From assembly GCA_963921355.3 (NCBI GenBank), contig OZ001190.1, positions 2,480,001-2,544,000 of the forward strand: a stretch of 64,000 bases of DNA, read 5' to 3'. Made by a program: the position numbers and the translations under genes. The stretch comes from CAWUEZ02 sp963921355. Its GTDB lineage: Bacteria > Pseudomonadota > Alphaproteobacteria > Thalassobaculales > Thalassobaculaceae. This document shows positions 1 to 7,616 of this stretch, piece by piece; positions within the stretch are counted from its first letter, which is position 1; each line of letters opens with the position of its first letter. The notes beneath the pieces were generated by a model, which saw only the letters and a program-made list of their open reading frames with translations, was not told the origin of the DNA and searched no databases.

Positions 1-2
1 TC

Positions 3-974
3 GAAGCCCTCGACGATCTGTTTGGCGCCGAGATTCCCGACGAGTGGCTGCGCAAGCTGGCGGAGCTGAACCTGAGCGACGCGGAGAAGGCCGAGATCGA
101 AGCGATGGGCGGCTGGGAAGCGTTGATGGAAACGCTGCGCCAGCGCCTCGAGGAACAGAAGGGGCGCCACCAGGGCGGCTCGAAATGGGTGGGGACGGCG
201 GGAACGTCACCCTACGGGGCGTACGGCTTCAATCCCGAAGGGGTGCGGATCGGCCAGGATGAGAACCGGAACTTCCGGGCCGTCAAAGTCTGGGACAAGC
301 GGGAGTTCCGCAACCTGGACGACACCGTCGAACTCGGGACGCGAAACCTGAAGGTCGCGCTGCGGCGGCTGCGCCGGTTCGCCCGCCAGGGCCGGCCCGA
401 GGAACTGGATCTCGACGACACGATCCGTGAGACCGCGAAGAACGGCGGATGGCTCGATCTCAAGATGCGGGCCGAGCGCCAGAACGTGGTCAACATCATC
501 CTGTTCCTGGATGTCGGCGGATCCATGGATCCCTACGTCAAGGTCTGCGAGGAGCTGTTCTCGGCGGCGCGGAGCGAGTTCAAGCACCTCGAGTTCTTCT
601 ATTTTCACAACTGCCCGTATGAGCGGCTGTGGCGCGACAACCGGCGCCGACACGTCGAGCGGATCGACACGCTGGACGTGCTGCATACTTTCGGTCCGGA
701 CTACAAGGCGGTCTTCGTCGGCGACGCCTCCATGAGCCCGTATGAGATCGCGGTGGCCGGCGGCAGCGTCGAACACATGAACCCTGAACCCGGCGGCGTG
801 TGGATGAAGCGGATCACCGAGCACTTCCGGCGATCGGTCTGGCTCAACCCGGTTCAGGAGCGGTTCTGGCAGTACACGCAGTCGGTCGACATGATCCAGG
901 ACCTGATGGAAAAACGGATGTTCCCACTGACCCTGGAAGGGTTGGACCGCGCCATTCGGGAACTCAACACGTGA
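3..974 (+). CDS. CoxE-like VWA domain protein (5' partial)
   Basis: The frame is open from the window edge, so the N-terminus lies outside; 323 residues are visible. A von Willebrand factor A domain is seen: the MIDAS-like motif DVGGSMDPYV is encoded near 510-540, preceded by a hydrophobic strand, with a later acidic loop VFVGDASMSPYE near 714-744. This fits the COG3825/CoxE-like group, which is known to pair with MoxR-type AAA ATPases and to help insert metal or assemble complexes. The ATPase partner would be upstream, outside the window. The MIDAS is D-x-G-x-S rather than the common D-x-S-x-S. The stop overlaps the GTG start of the next gene, so the two are probably cotranscribed. The family is clear; the client protein is unknown. 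Confidence 0.85.
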   Translation, partial: EALDDLFGAEIPDEWLRKLAELNLSDAEKAEIEAMGGWEALMETLRQRLEEQKGRHQGGSKWVGTAGTSPYGAYGFNPEGVRIGQDENRNFRAVKVWDKREFRNLDDTVELGTRNLKVALRRLRRFARQGRPEELDLDDTIRETAKNGGWLDLKMRAERQNVVNIILFLDVGGSMDPYVKVCEELFSAARSEFKHLEFFYFHNCPYERLWRDNRRRHVERIDTLDVLHTFGPDYKAVFVGDASMSPYEIAVAGGSVEHMNPEPGGVWMKRITEHFRRSVWLNPVQERFWQYTQSVDMIQDLMEKRMFPLTLEGLDRAIRELNT

Positions 975-1825
975 CGGTTCTCGACGCGCGGACCAACGCG
1001 TTTCGCAGCGATCTCGCCGAGAGCCGCCTAAGGGGACAGGTATCGGCGGCCCGGTTCGTCGACGGTGAACCGGCCCGGGTTGCGGTGGGAATCGCGTCCC
1101 TGCGCGAGTCGCCGGCCCCGGATGCCCGCCAGGGCTCCGAACTCCTGTACGGCGAGGAGGTCCTGATATTCGACCGGGCGTGCGGGCTCGCCTGGGTCCG
1201 AAATGTCGACGACGGCTACGTGGGTTACGTCGAGGAGAGGGTGCTTGGCCAACGCGATAACGGGCCGGCGACCCACCGGGTCGGCGCGTTGCGCAGCTAC
1301 CTCTTCGAGACGCCGGATCTGAAGACCGCGCCCCGGGACCTTGTCCATATGAACAGCCCCGTGCGCGTTGTCGACCATCACGAGGGATGGGCCCGACTGG
1401 CGGATGATGCCTGGATCTGGGCGAGTCATCTGTCGTCGCTGTCCCACGTGGAGAGCGATCCGGGCGCAGTCGCCGCCCGCTTCATGGGTGCGCCCTATGC
1501 CTGGGGCGGGCGCTCTTCGATCGGGCTCGATTGCTCGGCGCTCGTTCAGTTGGCCTATGCGGCCTGCGGCGTCCCGTGTCCCAGGGACTCCGACATGCAG
1601 GAAGCCGGCTTTGGCGAGAAAATCCCGGGTCTCGAGGCCGCTCGCCCGGGTGACCTGCTGTTCTGGCCGGGCCATGTGGCCTTCCTGCTATCGGAAGACC
1701 GGATCCTGCACGCCAATGCTCATCACATGGCGGTCGAAACGGAACCGCTTGTGGACTTCCGCGCGCGGACCAGGGACCGGATCGGTGATGTCCGGACCGT
1801 CCGACGGGTGGCACTCGGTCGCTGA
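971..1825 (+). CDS. NlpC/P60 family cell-wall peptidase with SH3-like N-terminus
   Basis: 284 residues from a GTG that overlaps the previous stop (GTGA). The in-frame upstream ATG at 800 lies inside the VWA gene and is rejected. The C-terminal half carries the NlpC/P60 papain-like fold: catalytic Cys188 in GLDCSALVQ, His235 in PGHVAFLL and a polar third residue His247 in HANAHH. The N-terminal 150 residues have the strand-rich look of two bacterial SH3-like modules (motifs GEEVLIFD and PVRVVDHHEGWARL). Such enzymes cleave gamma-D-glutamyl-diaminopimelate bonds in stem peptides. No signal peptide is visible, so it may act on cytoplasmic recycled muropeptides, as proposed for many alphaproteobacterial relatives. 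Its link to the VWA gene is only positional. Confidence 0.9.
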   Translation: MTVLDARTNAFRSDLAESRLRGQVSAARFVDGEPARVAVGIASLRESPAPDARQGSELLYGEEVLIFDRACGLAWVRNVDDGYVGYVEERVLGQRDNGPATHRVGALRSYLFETPDLKTAPRDLVHMNSPVRVVDHHEGWARLADDAWIWASHLSSLSHVESDPGAVAARFMGAPYAWGGRSSIGLDCSALVQLAYAACGVPCPRDSDMQEAGFGEKIPGLEAARPGDLLFWPGHVAFLLSEDRILHANAHHMAVETEPLVDFRARTRDRIGDVRTVRRVALGR

Positions 1826-1842
1826 ACGCGCCACCGGCCGCC

Positions 1843-2469
1843 TTACATGGCTTCAGGGAAATCGGTGTCCAGATCGACGTCGATCCGGGCTTCCGTGCCG
1901 GCTTCCAGGCGGAAATAGGCATCCTGCGGCCGATCGAGGGCGAATGTCTCCGATTGACCGAGACCGAGATAGAGGCCCCGGATGATCTTGTTGACGACGC
2001 CATGGGCGACCACGACGTGGATACCCTCGGTGACTTCCAGCCCCGCTAACAAGGGCCGGACACGGTCCTGGACCATCTGGCTGGATTCCCCATTGGGGTG
2101 GACGTAGTTCCATGGGTCGGCGCGGCGGATTTCACCCAGTTCGGGGTGCGCCGCGTCGATCGCCGACCAGCCGGGGTAGCCGTCGTGGTCGCCGAGCGTG
2201 ATCTCCTTCAGACGGTCGTCGAACCGGATGGCCTCGTAGTCGCACCCGAGGTGTTCGGCAATGATCGCTGCCGATTGCCGGGTCCTGCCGAGGGGACTCG
2301 CGATCAGCACTGGCGACGCGCCGGCCAGCCGGTCGGCGAGATCCGCGCCGATCGCGTGGGCCTGGCGCAGGCCCGCATGGGTGAGCGGCGCGTCGAGCTG
2401 GCCTTGCAGACGGCCGCTTCGGTTCCAGACGGTCTCGCCGTGGCGGATCAGGAAGATCGTCGCGGGCAT
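1843..2469 (-). CDS. Histidine phosphatase family protein
   Basis: 208 residues. The phosphohistidine motif RHGET lies at residues 9-13 right after a short beta strand, and the second catalytic His lies in VVAHGVVNKI near residue 157. Typical phosphoglycerate-mutase-like length and layout (COG0406). Members dephosphorylate small metabolites such as phosphosugars or cobalamin/glycolytic intermediates; the substrate cannot be read from the sequence. It converges with the peptidase gene, only 17 bases from its stop, and is followed upstream by the repeat-bearing intergenic region. Confidence 0.9.
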   Translation of the reverse strand: MPATIFLIRHGETVWNRSGRLQGQLDAPLTHAGLRQAHAIGADLADRLAGASPVLIASPLGRTRQSAAIIAEHLGCDYEAIRFDDRLKEITLGDHDGYPGWSAIDAAHPELGEIRRADPWNYVHPNGESSQMVQDRVRPLLAGLEVTEGIHVVVAHGVVNKIIRGLYLGLGQSETFALDRPQDAYFRLEAGTEARIDVDLDTDFPEAM

Positions 2470-2519
2470 GGTGGCTCGCAGGTTGCTCCGGATGCCTAGG
2501 ATCTAGCCCACACAGATGC

Positions 2520-2722
2520 GCCGCAAAACCCCTATCCGTTGCGATCACCCCGGGGTCCCGGCCTCGACCTGCCGGCCGACCCGGGATGACGGTTGAGATG
2601 GCGGCGCGTCACCAAGACCGTCATCCCCCCCGGATTAAATCCGGGGGGAGCCCGCACTCTGATGCGGGCGACGGCCGGGAGCTTGCTCCGATGGCCATGG
2701 CCGGGCCGCAAAACCCCTATCC
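2520..2722. repeat. 18-bp direct repeats bracketing a palindromic intergenic element
   Basis: The 18-mer GCCGCAAAACCCCTATCC occurs at 2520-2537 and again, identical, at 2705-2722. The 167 bases between hold two perfect inverted repeats: 11-bp arms GGGATGACGGT/ACCGTCATCCC at 2583-2593 and 2617-2627, and 11-bp arms at 2626-2636 and 2638-2648 (CCCCCCGGATT/AATCCGGGGGG) around a single A. Sequences of the type GTCATCCC...CCGG are common dispersed intergenic palindromes in alphaproteobacteria. The whole gap 2470-2773 has no convincing gene; the direct repeat could be an insertion footprint or a duplicated 5' region of the aminotransferase. Confidence 0.7.
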
Positions 2723-2773
2723 TTGAGGGGGACCTTCCGGTATGCGAACGGCATCGCTTTGAAGGAGCCCGGA

Positions 2774-3970
2774 ATGTCTCAATCGCCCTTGTTGGCCGAC
2801 CTGCGGCGCGACGTCGCCGACCTTGAGGAAACGGCCATCGTCGATGTTGCGCTGCATGGCTGGGGCCGGGACGGTCTGATCCCGCTATGGTTTGGCGATG
2901 GCGACCAGCCGACGCCCGACTTCATCGCGCGGGCGGCGGCCGATGCGATGCTGGCCGGTGAGACCTTCTACACCGACCAGCGGGGCATCAAGGAACTGCG
3001 CGCGGAACTGGCCCGCTACACCGAGAAGCACTTCGACGTCGCGGTCACGCCCGATCAGGTCAGCCTGGTGACCGCCGGCATGTCCGGTCTGTATCTCGTC
3101 ATGGACATGCTGGTGGAGCGCGGCGACGACGTCGTCGTGGTCGGGCCGGTCTGGCCCAACATCTATTCCACCGTTGCGGTCCATGGTGGGACCGTCAGCG
3201 ACGTTTCCATCGAGTTGACGTCAGAGGGATGGACACTCGATCTCGACGCCCTGTTCGAGGCGGTCACCGACCGGACCAAGGCGATCTTCATCAACTCGCC
3301 GGGCAATCCCACCGGATGGATGATGGAAAGCGCGGAGCAGCGGGCCGTCATGGACTTCGCTCGCGACCGGGGCATCTGGGTCGTCGCTGATGAGGTCTAT
3401 CACCAACTGGTGTTCGATCGCGACGTGGCGCCGTCATTCCTGCAGGTCGCGCGGCCGGACGACCGCCTGATCGTGGTGAACTCGTTCTCGAAGTCCTGGC
3501 TGATGACCGGGTGGCGGCTCGGTTGGCTGACCCATCCGCCGGAACTGGCACCGGTCATCGCAAAACTGGTGCAGATTACGACATCGGGGGTGCCGCAGTT
3601 CCTCCAGCGGGGGGCGATCGCCGCCCTGCGCGATGGCGACCAGGTCATTCGGGATCTGCGCGCGCGCTGCCAGGCGGGCCGCGACATCGTCTTTGACCGT
3701 CTGGAAGCCTGGCCGATGGTCCGGTCGGCGCGACCCAAGGCGGCGTTCTATGCCTTCTTTGCAGTCGATGGCGTGACGGACAGCGTCGCCTTCGCCAAGC
3801 GCCTGATCGATGAGACCAATGTCGGACTCGCACCGGGAGCGGCGTTCGGTCCGGCGGGCGAGGGCTATATCAGGCTGTGCTTCGCCGCCGGCGCGGAAAC
3901 CCTGAGACGGGCGCTGGATCAGCTGGAACCGGTTCTGGGCGTTGGCATGACGCAGCAGCGTCAGGCCTGA
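2774..3970 (+). CDS. PLP-dependent class I/II aminotransferase
   Basis: 398 residues. The ATG at 2774 is chosen over one at 2723 because GAAGGAG lies at 2761-2767 with a 6-base spacer, and the extra N-terminus has no family look. Fold type I features are plain: NSPGNPTGW (the Asn that contacts the pyridine O3'), ADEVYHQLVFD (the Asp pairing with the pyridine nitrogen), and the Schiff-base lysine K240 in SFSKSWLMTGWRLG. These identify the aspartate-aminotransferase-like subgroup Ib. It moves an amino group between an amino acid and a 2-oxo acid in the cytoplasm; substrate is undetermined. It is probably monocistronic or followed by the small gene at 4027. Confidence 0.93.
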   Translation: MSQSPLLADLRRDVADLEETAIVDVALHGWGRDGLIPLWFGDGDQPTPDFIARAAADAMLAGETFYTDQRGIKELRAELARYTEKHFDVAVTPDQVSLVTAGMSGLYLVMDMLVERGDDVVVVGPVWPNIYSTVAVHGGTVSDVSIELTSEGWTLDLDALFEAVTDRTKAIFINSPGNPTGWMMESAEQRAVMDFARDRGIWVVADEVYHQLVFDRDVAPSFLQVARPDDRLIVVNSFSKSWLMTGWRLGWLTHPPELAPVIAKLVQITTSGVPQFLQRGAIAALRDGDQVIRDLRARCQAGRDIVFDRLEAWPMVRSARPKAAFYAFFAVDGVTDSVAFAKRLIDETNVGLAPGAAFGPAGEGYIRLCFAAGAETLRRALDQLEPVLGVGMTQQRQA

Positions 3971-4026
3971 CGGCGGGGCGGATTCGCGCTATCCTGGACG
4001 CCTGATCTTCTACGGAGGCAACGGGT

Positions 4027-4284
4027 ATGGCGCTACGGCCAACCGGTCCCGGCGACCCACGCATTCCCGCCCGGCTGCCGCCCAGTGGCCCTCCGGCGCG
4101 GATCGAGCCGGCCGGTGAGGCCGAACCGCCCCGCCGCGCTGGACCGACTCCCGGCCGCCCGTTGAGAGTCGCCGTAACCGATGCGGAGATTGAGGCGCAG
4201 ATCACGCGGCTGATGACGCTCATCGCGAACGACAGCATTGATCCGGACGCCCCGCCCGGCAGCTATTTGAACATCCTGCTGTAG
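4027..4284 (+). CDS. Small proline-rich protein of unknown function
   Basis: 85 residues with a good ribosome binding site (GGAGG, about 4015-4019) eight bases before the ATG. Residues 1-45 are rich in Pro, Arg and Gly and look disordered. Residues 48-85 look folded: a short amphipathic helix (VTDAEIEAQITRLMTLI) followed by a Pro-rich turn and a hydrophobic end SYLNILL. This two-part layout suggests a flexible leader on a small helical module. I do not recognise a named family. It lies 56 bases behind the aminotransferase on the same strand and could be cotranscribed. Confidence 0.6.
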   Translation: MALRPTGPGDPRIPARLPPSGPPARIEPAGEAEPPRRAGPTPGRPLRVAVTDAEIEAQITRLMTLIANDSIDPDAPPGSYLNILL

Positions 4285-4334
4285 AACGGAGCCGGCTTCC
4301 TGATCTTGATCGACCAGACGGCCGTAGGCCGCGG

Positions 4335-4910
4335 TCAGGCGGAGGTTCGCTGACCTGTGCTGACGATCGCATCCGGCAGCGGGGCGCCGTTCAGGTCGAG
4401 ATAGGCCTGGATCTCCGGCAGTTCGTTCGGATCAAACAAGGCGTCCGCGGCCGGCCGACGGGTCACACGGCTCACCGTGCAGCCCAGAACCTGCATGTCT
4501 GAACCGTCCTGCCCGACCATCGGCAGAACCAGTCGTTCGCCGACCCCGAACCGATCCGGCTCCGAGTAGATCGTACCGGCTGCGTAGTAGAGGTTCGCCT
4601 CCCGGCAGATCCGGTTGAACCGGTTCCGTACAGTCGCCGCGACGGCCGATCGATAGATCTGGGAGAGTGGCACCCCCCGCATCGGACACTGATGGGCTGC
4701 CAGAACCATCTCACCGGCCACGCGGTACACGTAGTCCCCTGCCTCCGCGTCCCAGCCTACAAGCCAGATCAACGGCAGGTGACGAGGAACCTCGGTCGGA
4801 TCAAAGTCCGACAGGCTTGGGACTGCTGATCCGTCCCGTAAGCTGTTCCAATACCTGTAGAATTGGTGCAGCCGCTCGTCCCTGGCGAATGCCAACGCCA
4901 TCAAATCCAT
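4335..4910 (-). CDS. PAS_5 family protein
   Basis: 191 residues with no transmembrane segment. The pattern RLHQFYRYWNSLRDG, then PSLSDFDPTEVPRHLPLIWLV, then a strand pair with YVYRVAGE is the signature of the PAS_5 (DUF1488-like PAS) group that is expanded in Rhodospirillales. There is no output domain, so it is a stand-alone sensor-like module; ligand and partner are unknown. The AT-rich stretch 4911-4965 upstream probably holds its promoter. Confidence 0.8.
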   Translation of the reverse strand: MDLMALAFARDERLHQFYRYWNSLRDGSAVPSLSDFDPTEVPRHLPLIWLVGWDAEAGDYVYRVAGEMVLAAHQCPMRGVPLSQIYRSAVAATVRNRFNRICREANLYYAAGTIYSEPDRFGVGERLVLPMVGQDGSDMQVLGCTVSRVTRRPAADALFDPNELPEIQAYLDLNGAPLPDAIVSTGQRTSA

Positions 4911-5057
4911 TCCGGATCAAGTTGTTAATCCGCACTTTTTATCGGGTTTAAATTAATTTTATGATAACGCGAACCCGGTCCGGCCATCGGCCTGGGTCTG
5001 ATCTCCCGCGTCTCAGGCGGGAGCCGCTGCCCGATACGGCGGCCTTGAGTTCGGAAA

Positions 5058-5537
5058 TCAGCGGTGGATCGTCGGATAGGCGGTCAGCAGGTGGCAGGTG
5101 CCGTCGCCGTTCGCCCGCACGAACAGCCGCAGGCCATGGCCGGGCTCAGCGATCGCTTGTCCGCGGGGCACCACGCGACCGATAGGCTGCTCGAACGCCA
5201 TGCGGATTTCGGCGACCTCGCCGCCGTTGGCTGTCTCCGCCCATTCGTCCAGGTCACCCTTGTCCGGGGCCAGGGCCAGTCCGATAACCTCGCGTGCCGT
5301 ATGGCGATCCGGAAACGAACTGGCGGCTGGAATCCGGGGTTCCCGGACCAACCGATCCAGCAGCCAGTCGTCTCTCCTCGCCACATGGCGGTCCACCGTA
5401 TGGCCGCCCTGGTTCTCCTGCTCTAGCAGCCAGCCGTCGTGGAGATCGCCCGGCACGCACTCCGCGGCCGCCGGACCGGCAGTCAGTGTGCCGGCGGCCA
5501 GCAGAACGGCGACGAGAAGTCCGAGTCGATTCACCAT
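5058..5537 (-). CDS. Secreted bacterial RNase A-like domain protein
   Basis: 159 residues. A Sec signal peptide is clear (hydrophobic residues 5-20, likely cut after Ala25 in PAAAEC). The mature part matches the bacterial CdiA-CT RNase A fold (Pfam RNAse_A_bac type): QGGHTVDRHV with His46 and Arg50, then IPAASSFPDRHTA, and the C-terminal LLTAYP with Thr152 and Tyr154. These correspond in position to the His, Arg, Thr and Tyr active-site set described for the CdiA toxin of Yersinia kristensenii. Two cysteines (27 and 148) could form a periplasmic disulfide. The gene starts 9 bases after the icd stop on the same strand and is likely cotranscribed. There is no CdiA/CdiB and no obvious immunity gene. 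Family fairly sure; biological role unknown. Confidence 0.75.
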   Translation of the reverse strand: MVNRLGLLVAVLLAAGTLTAGPAAAECVPGDLHDGWLLEQENQGGHTVDRHVARRDDWLLDRLVREPRIPAASSFPDRHTAREVIGLALAPDKGDLDEWAETANGGEVAEIRMAFEQPIGRVVPRGQAIAEPGHGLRLFVRANGDGTCHLLTAYPTIHR

Positions 5538-5546
5538 CCGCGCCCC

Positions 5547-6758
5547 TTAGTTCATGGCCTTCTGGAGATTCTCATCCAGCTTGCCCAGGAACTGCTGGGT
5601 TGTCAGCCACGGTTGATCCGGGCTGATCAAGAGAGCGAGGTCCTTGGTCATGGAACCGCTCTCGACGGTGTCGATGCAGACCTGCTCCAACGTCTGGGCG
5701 AACCGGCCGACCTCGGGGGTGTCGTCGAACTTGGCACGGAAGCTGAGGCCCCGGGTCCAGGCGAAGATCGACGCGATGGGATTGGTCGAGGTCTCCTTGC
5801 CCTGCTGATGTTGGCGATAATGGCGCGTGACTGTTCCATGGGCCGCTTCCGCCTCGACGGTCTTGCCGTCCGGCGTCATCAGCACCGAGGTCATCAGGCC
5901 CAACGATCCGAAGCCCTGGGCGACGGTGTCGGACTGGACGTCGCCGTCGTAGTTCTTACAGGCCCACACGAAATTGCCGGACCACTTCAGGGCGGCTGCC
6001 ACCATGTCGTCGATCAGGCGGTGCTCGTAGATCAGCCCCTTGGCGTCGAACGCGGCTTTGAATTCGGTGTCGAAGACCTCCTGGAACAGGTCTTTGAAGC
6101 GTCCGTCATAGGCCTTGAGAATGGTGTTCTTGGTCGACAGATAGACCGGCCAACCGAGATCGAGACCATAGTTGAAGCAGGCCCGAGCGAACCCGCGGAT
6201 GGACTCATCGAGGTTGTACATCGCCATGGCGACACCGCCTCCGGGGAAGTTGTAGACCTCGCGGGTTACCGGCTCACCGTTCTCCGGCTGGAAGGTGATC
6301 GTCAGCTTGCCCTTGCCTTCGACAACGAAATCGGTGGCGCGGTACTGATCGCCGAACGCGTGGCGCCCGATCACGATCGGTTGCGTCCAACCGGGGACCA
6401 GCCGCGGGACGTTCTGGCAGAGGATCGGCTGGCGGAAGACCGTGCCACCGAGGATGTTGCGAATCGTCCCGTTCGGGGAGCGCCACATCTGCTTGAGGCC
6501 GAATTCCTCGACCCGGGCCTCGTCCGGCGTGATGGTCGCGCATTTTACGCCGACCCCGTATTCCTTGATCGCATTGGCGGAATCGATGGTGATCTGGTCG
6601 TCGGTCTTGTCGCGCGCTTCGATGCCCAGGTCGTAGTACTTCAGATCAACGTCGAGGTAAGGGAAGATCAGTTTGTCCTTGATCATCTGCCAGATGATGC
6701 GGGTCATCTCGTCGCCGTCTAGCTCGACGATCGGATTGGCCACCTTGATCTTCGACAT
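5547..6758 (-). CDS. icd: NADP-dependent isocitrate dehydrogenase
   Basis: 403 residues of the eukaryotic-like homodimeric IDH family. Seen: VANPIVELDGDEMTRIIW at the N-terminus, the substrate loop MWRSPNGTIRNILGGTVFR, the metal-binding DDMVAAALKWSG and NYDGDVQSD segments, and EAAHGTVTRHYR near the cofactor site, where the His-Gly-Thr and Arg favour NADP. It oxidatively decarboxylates isocitrate to 2-oxoglutarate in the TCA cycle, making cytoplasmic NADPH. Full length and ordinary. The RNase A-like gene follows it closely on the same strand. Confidence 0.97.
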   Translation of the reverse strand: MSKIKVANPIVELDGDEMTRIIWQMIKDKLIFPYLDVDLKYYDLGIEARDKTDDQITIDSANAIKEYGVGVKCATITPDEARVEEFGLKQMWRSPNGTIRNILGGTVFRQPILCQNVPRLVPGWTQPIVIGRHAFGDQYRATDFVVEGKGKLTITFQPENGEPVTREVYNFPGGGVAMAMYNLDESIRGFARACFNYGLDLGWPVYLSTKNTILKAYDGRFKDLFQEVFDTEFKAAFDAKGLIYEHRLIDDMVAAALKWSGNFVWACKNYDGDVQSDTVAQGFGSLGLMTSVLMTPDGKTVEAEAAHGTVTRHYRQHQQGKETSTNPIASIFAWTRGLSFRAKFDDTPEVGRFAQTLEQVCIDTVESGSMTKDLALLISPDQPWLTTQQFLGKLDENLQKAMN

Positions 6759-6883
6759 CGAATACTCCTGGATCTCATTGCCTGAACCGGTCCCGTACCG
6801 GGCCGCGGCAACATATCACCGGGCTGCGGCGGTGCAAGCAGGCGGGTTGGCGGGATCTCAGGCGGCGTCCGGGAGAATCCCGG

Positions 6884-7507
6884 TCAGATCCACTTCGACC
6901 GGGGATCGGCGTCGCCGGGGCGCCATGCGTCGACCTTCTCGAAGATCTGGTCGATCTCCCGCACGACGGCGATCGCGTCCCGGTTCTCCTGGCGGGCGAA
7001 TCCCCGCTCTACCGTGTGGTCGACCAGTTTCAGGAACGGTTCCCAGTAACCGGCGACGTCGACCAGAATGACCGGCTTGGCCGAGAGCTTGAGCTGGGTC
7101 CAGGTCAACACCTCGACCATTTCATCCAGGGTTCCAAGGCCCCCGGGCAACACGACGAAGGCGTCCGCCCGGTCGTACATGATCTGCTTCCGCGCATGCA
7201 TGCTGTCGGTCACGATCAACTCGGCGAGGCCGGAATGACCGACCTCCAGCTCCTGGAGAAAGTTCGGGATCACGCCGACCACCTGGCCGCCGGCGTCGAT
7301 CGCCGCATCGGCCGCCAGCCCCATGAGGCCGACACGCCCGCCGCCGTAGACCAGGGTCGAGCCGCGCTCGGCCGTCATTCGGCCGAAGCGTTCGGCCGCC
7401 TGCTTGTAGATCGGGTCGACACGTGAGGACGATCCGCAGAACAGGCATAGGGTTGGCGGTCTGGTCTCTGCGGGTGCGGTCGGCGTCTGATCAATTGGCT
7501 CGCTCAT
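6884..7507 (-). CDS. LOG family protein (TIGR00730), nucleotide phosphoribohydrolase
   Basis: 207 residues starting at MSEPIDQ; an ATG six codons earlier is possible but less likely. Diagnostic motifs are the nucleotide-binding GGGRVGLMG and the catalytic PGGLGTLDEMVEVLTW with its Glu. This is the Rossmann-like LOG group, often mis-called lysine decarboxylase. Characterised members release ribose 5-phosphate from cytokinin riboside monophosphates or AMP. The first 25 residues form a Pro/Thr-rich tail followed by CLFCGSSS, the usual first strand. Its start faces the LysM gene, so the 7508-7616 gap carries divergent promoters. Confidence 0.92.
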   Translation of the reverse strand: MSEPIDQTPTAPAETRPPTLCLFCGSSSRVDPIYKQAAERFGRMTAERGSTLVYGGGRVGLMGLAADAAIDAGGQVVGVIPNFLQELEVGHSGLAELIVTDSMHARKQIMYDRADAFVVLPGGLGTLDEMVEVLTWTQLKLSAKPVILVDVAGYWEPFLKLVDHTVERGFARQENRDAIAVVREIDQIFEKVDAWRPGDADPRSKWI

Positions 7508-7616
7508 GGTTCTGGTCTTTCGCACCCGTGGAATGTCCGGTCAACCGGATGGCGCGACAATTGTAAGGCCGGATCGCTCGGTTTAATGTAGGACAAACAA
7601 AAAGGGCTGATTGCCG

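Noticed and set aside
5439..6722. 427-codon frame opposite isocitrate dehydrogenase
   Set aside because: Antisense of a highly conserved gene, without family pattern or ribosome binding site.
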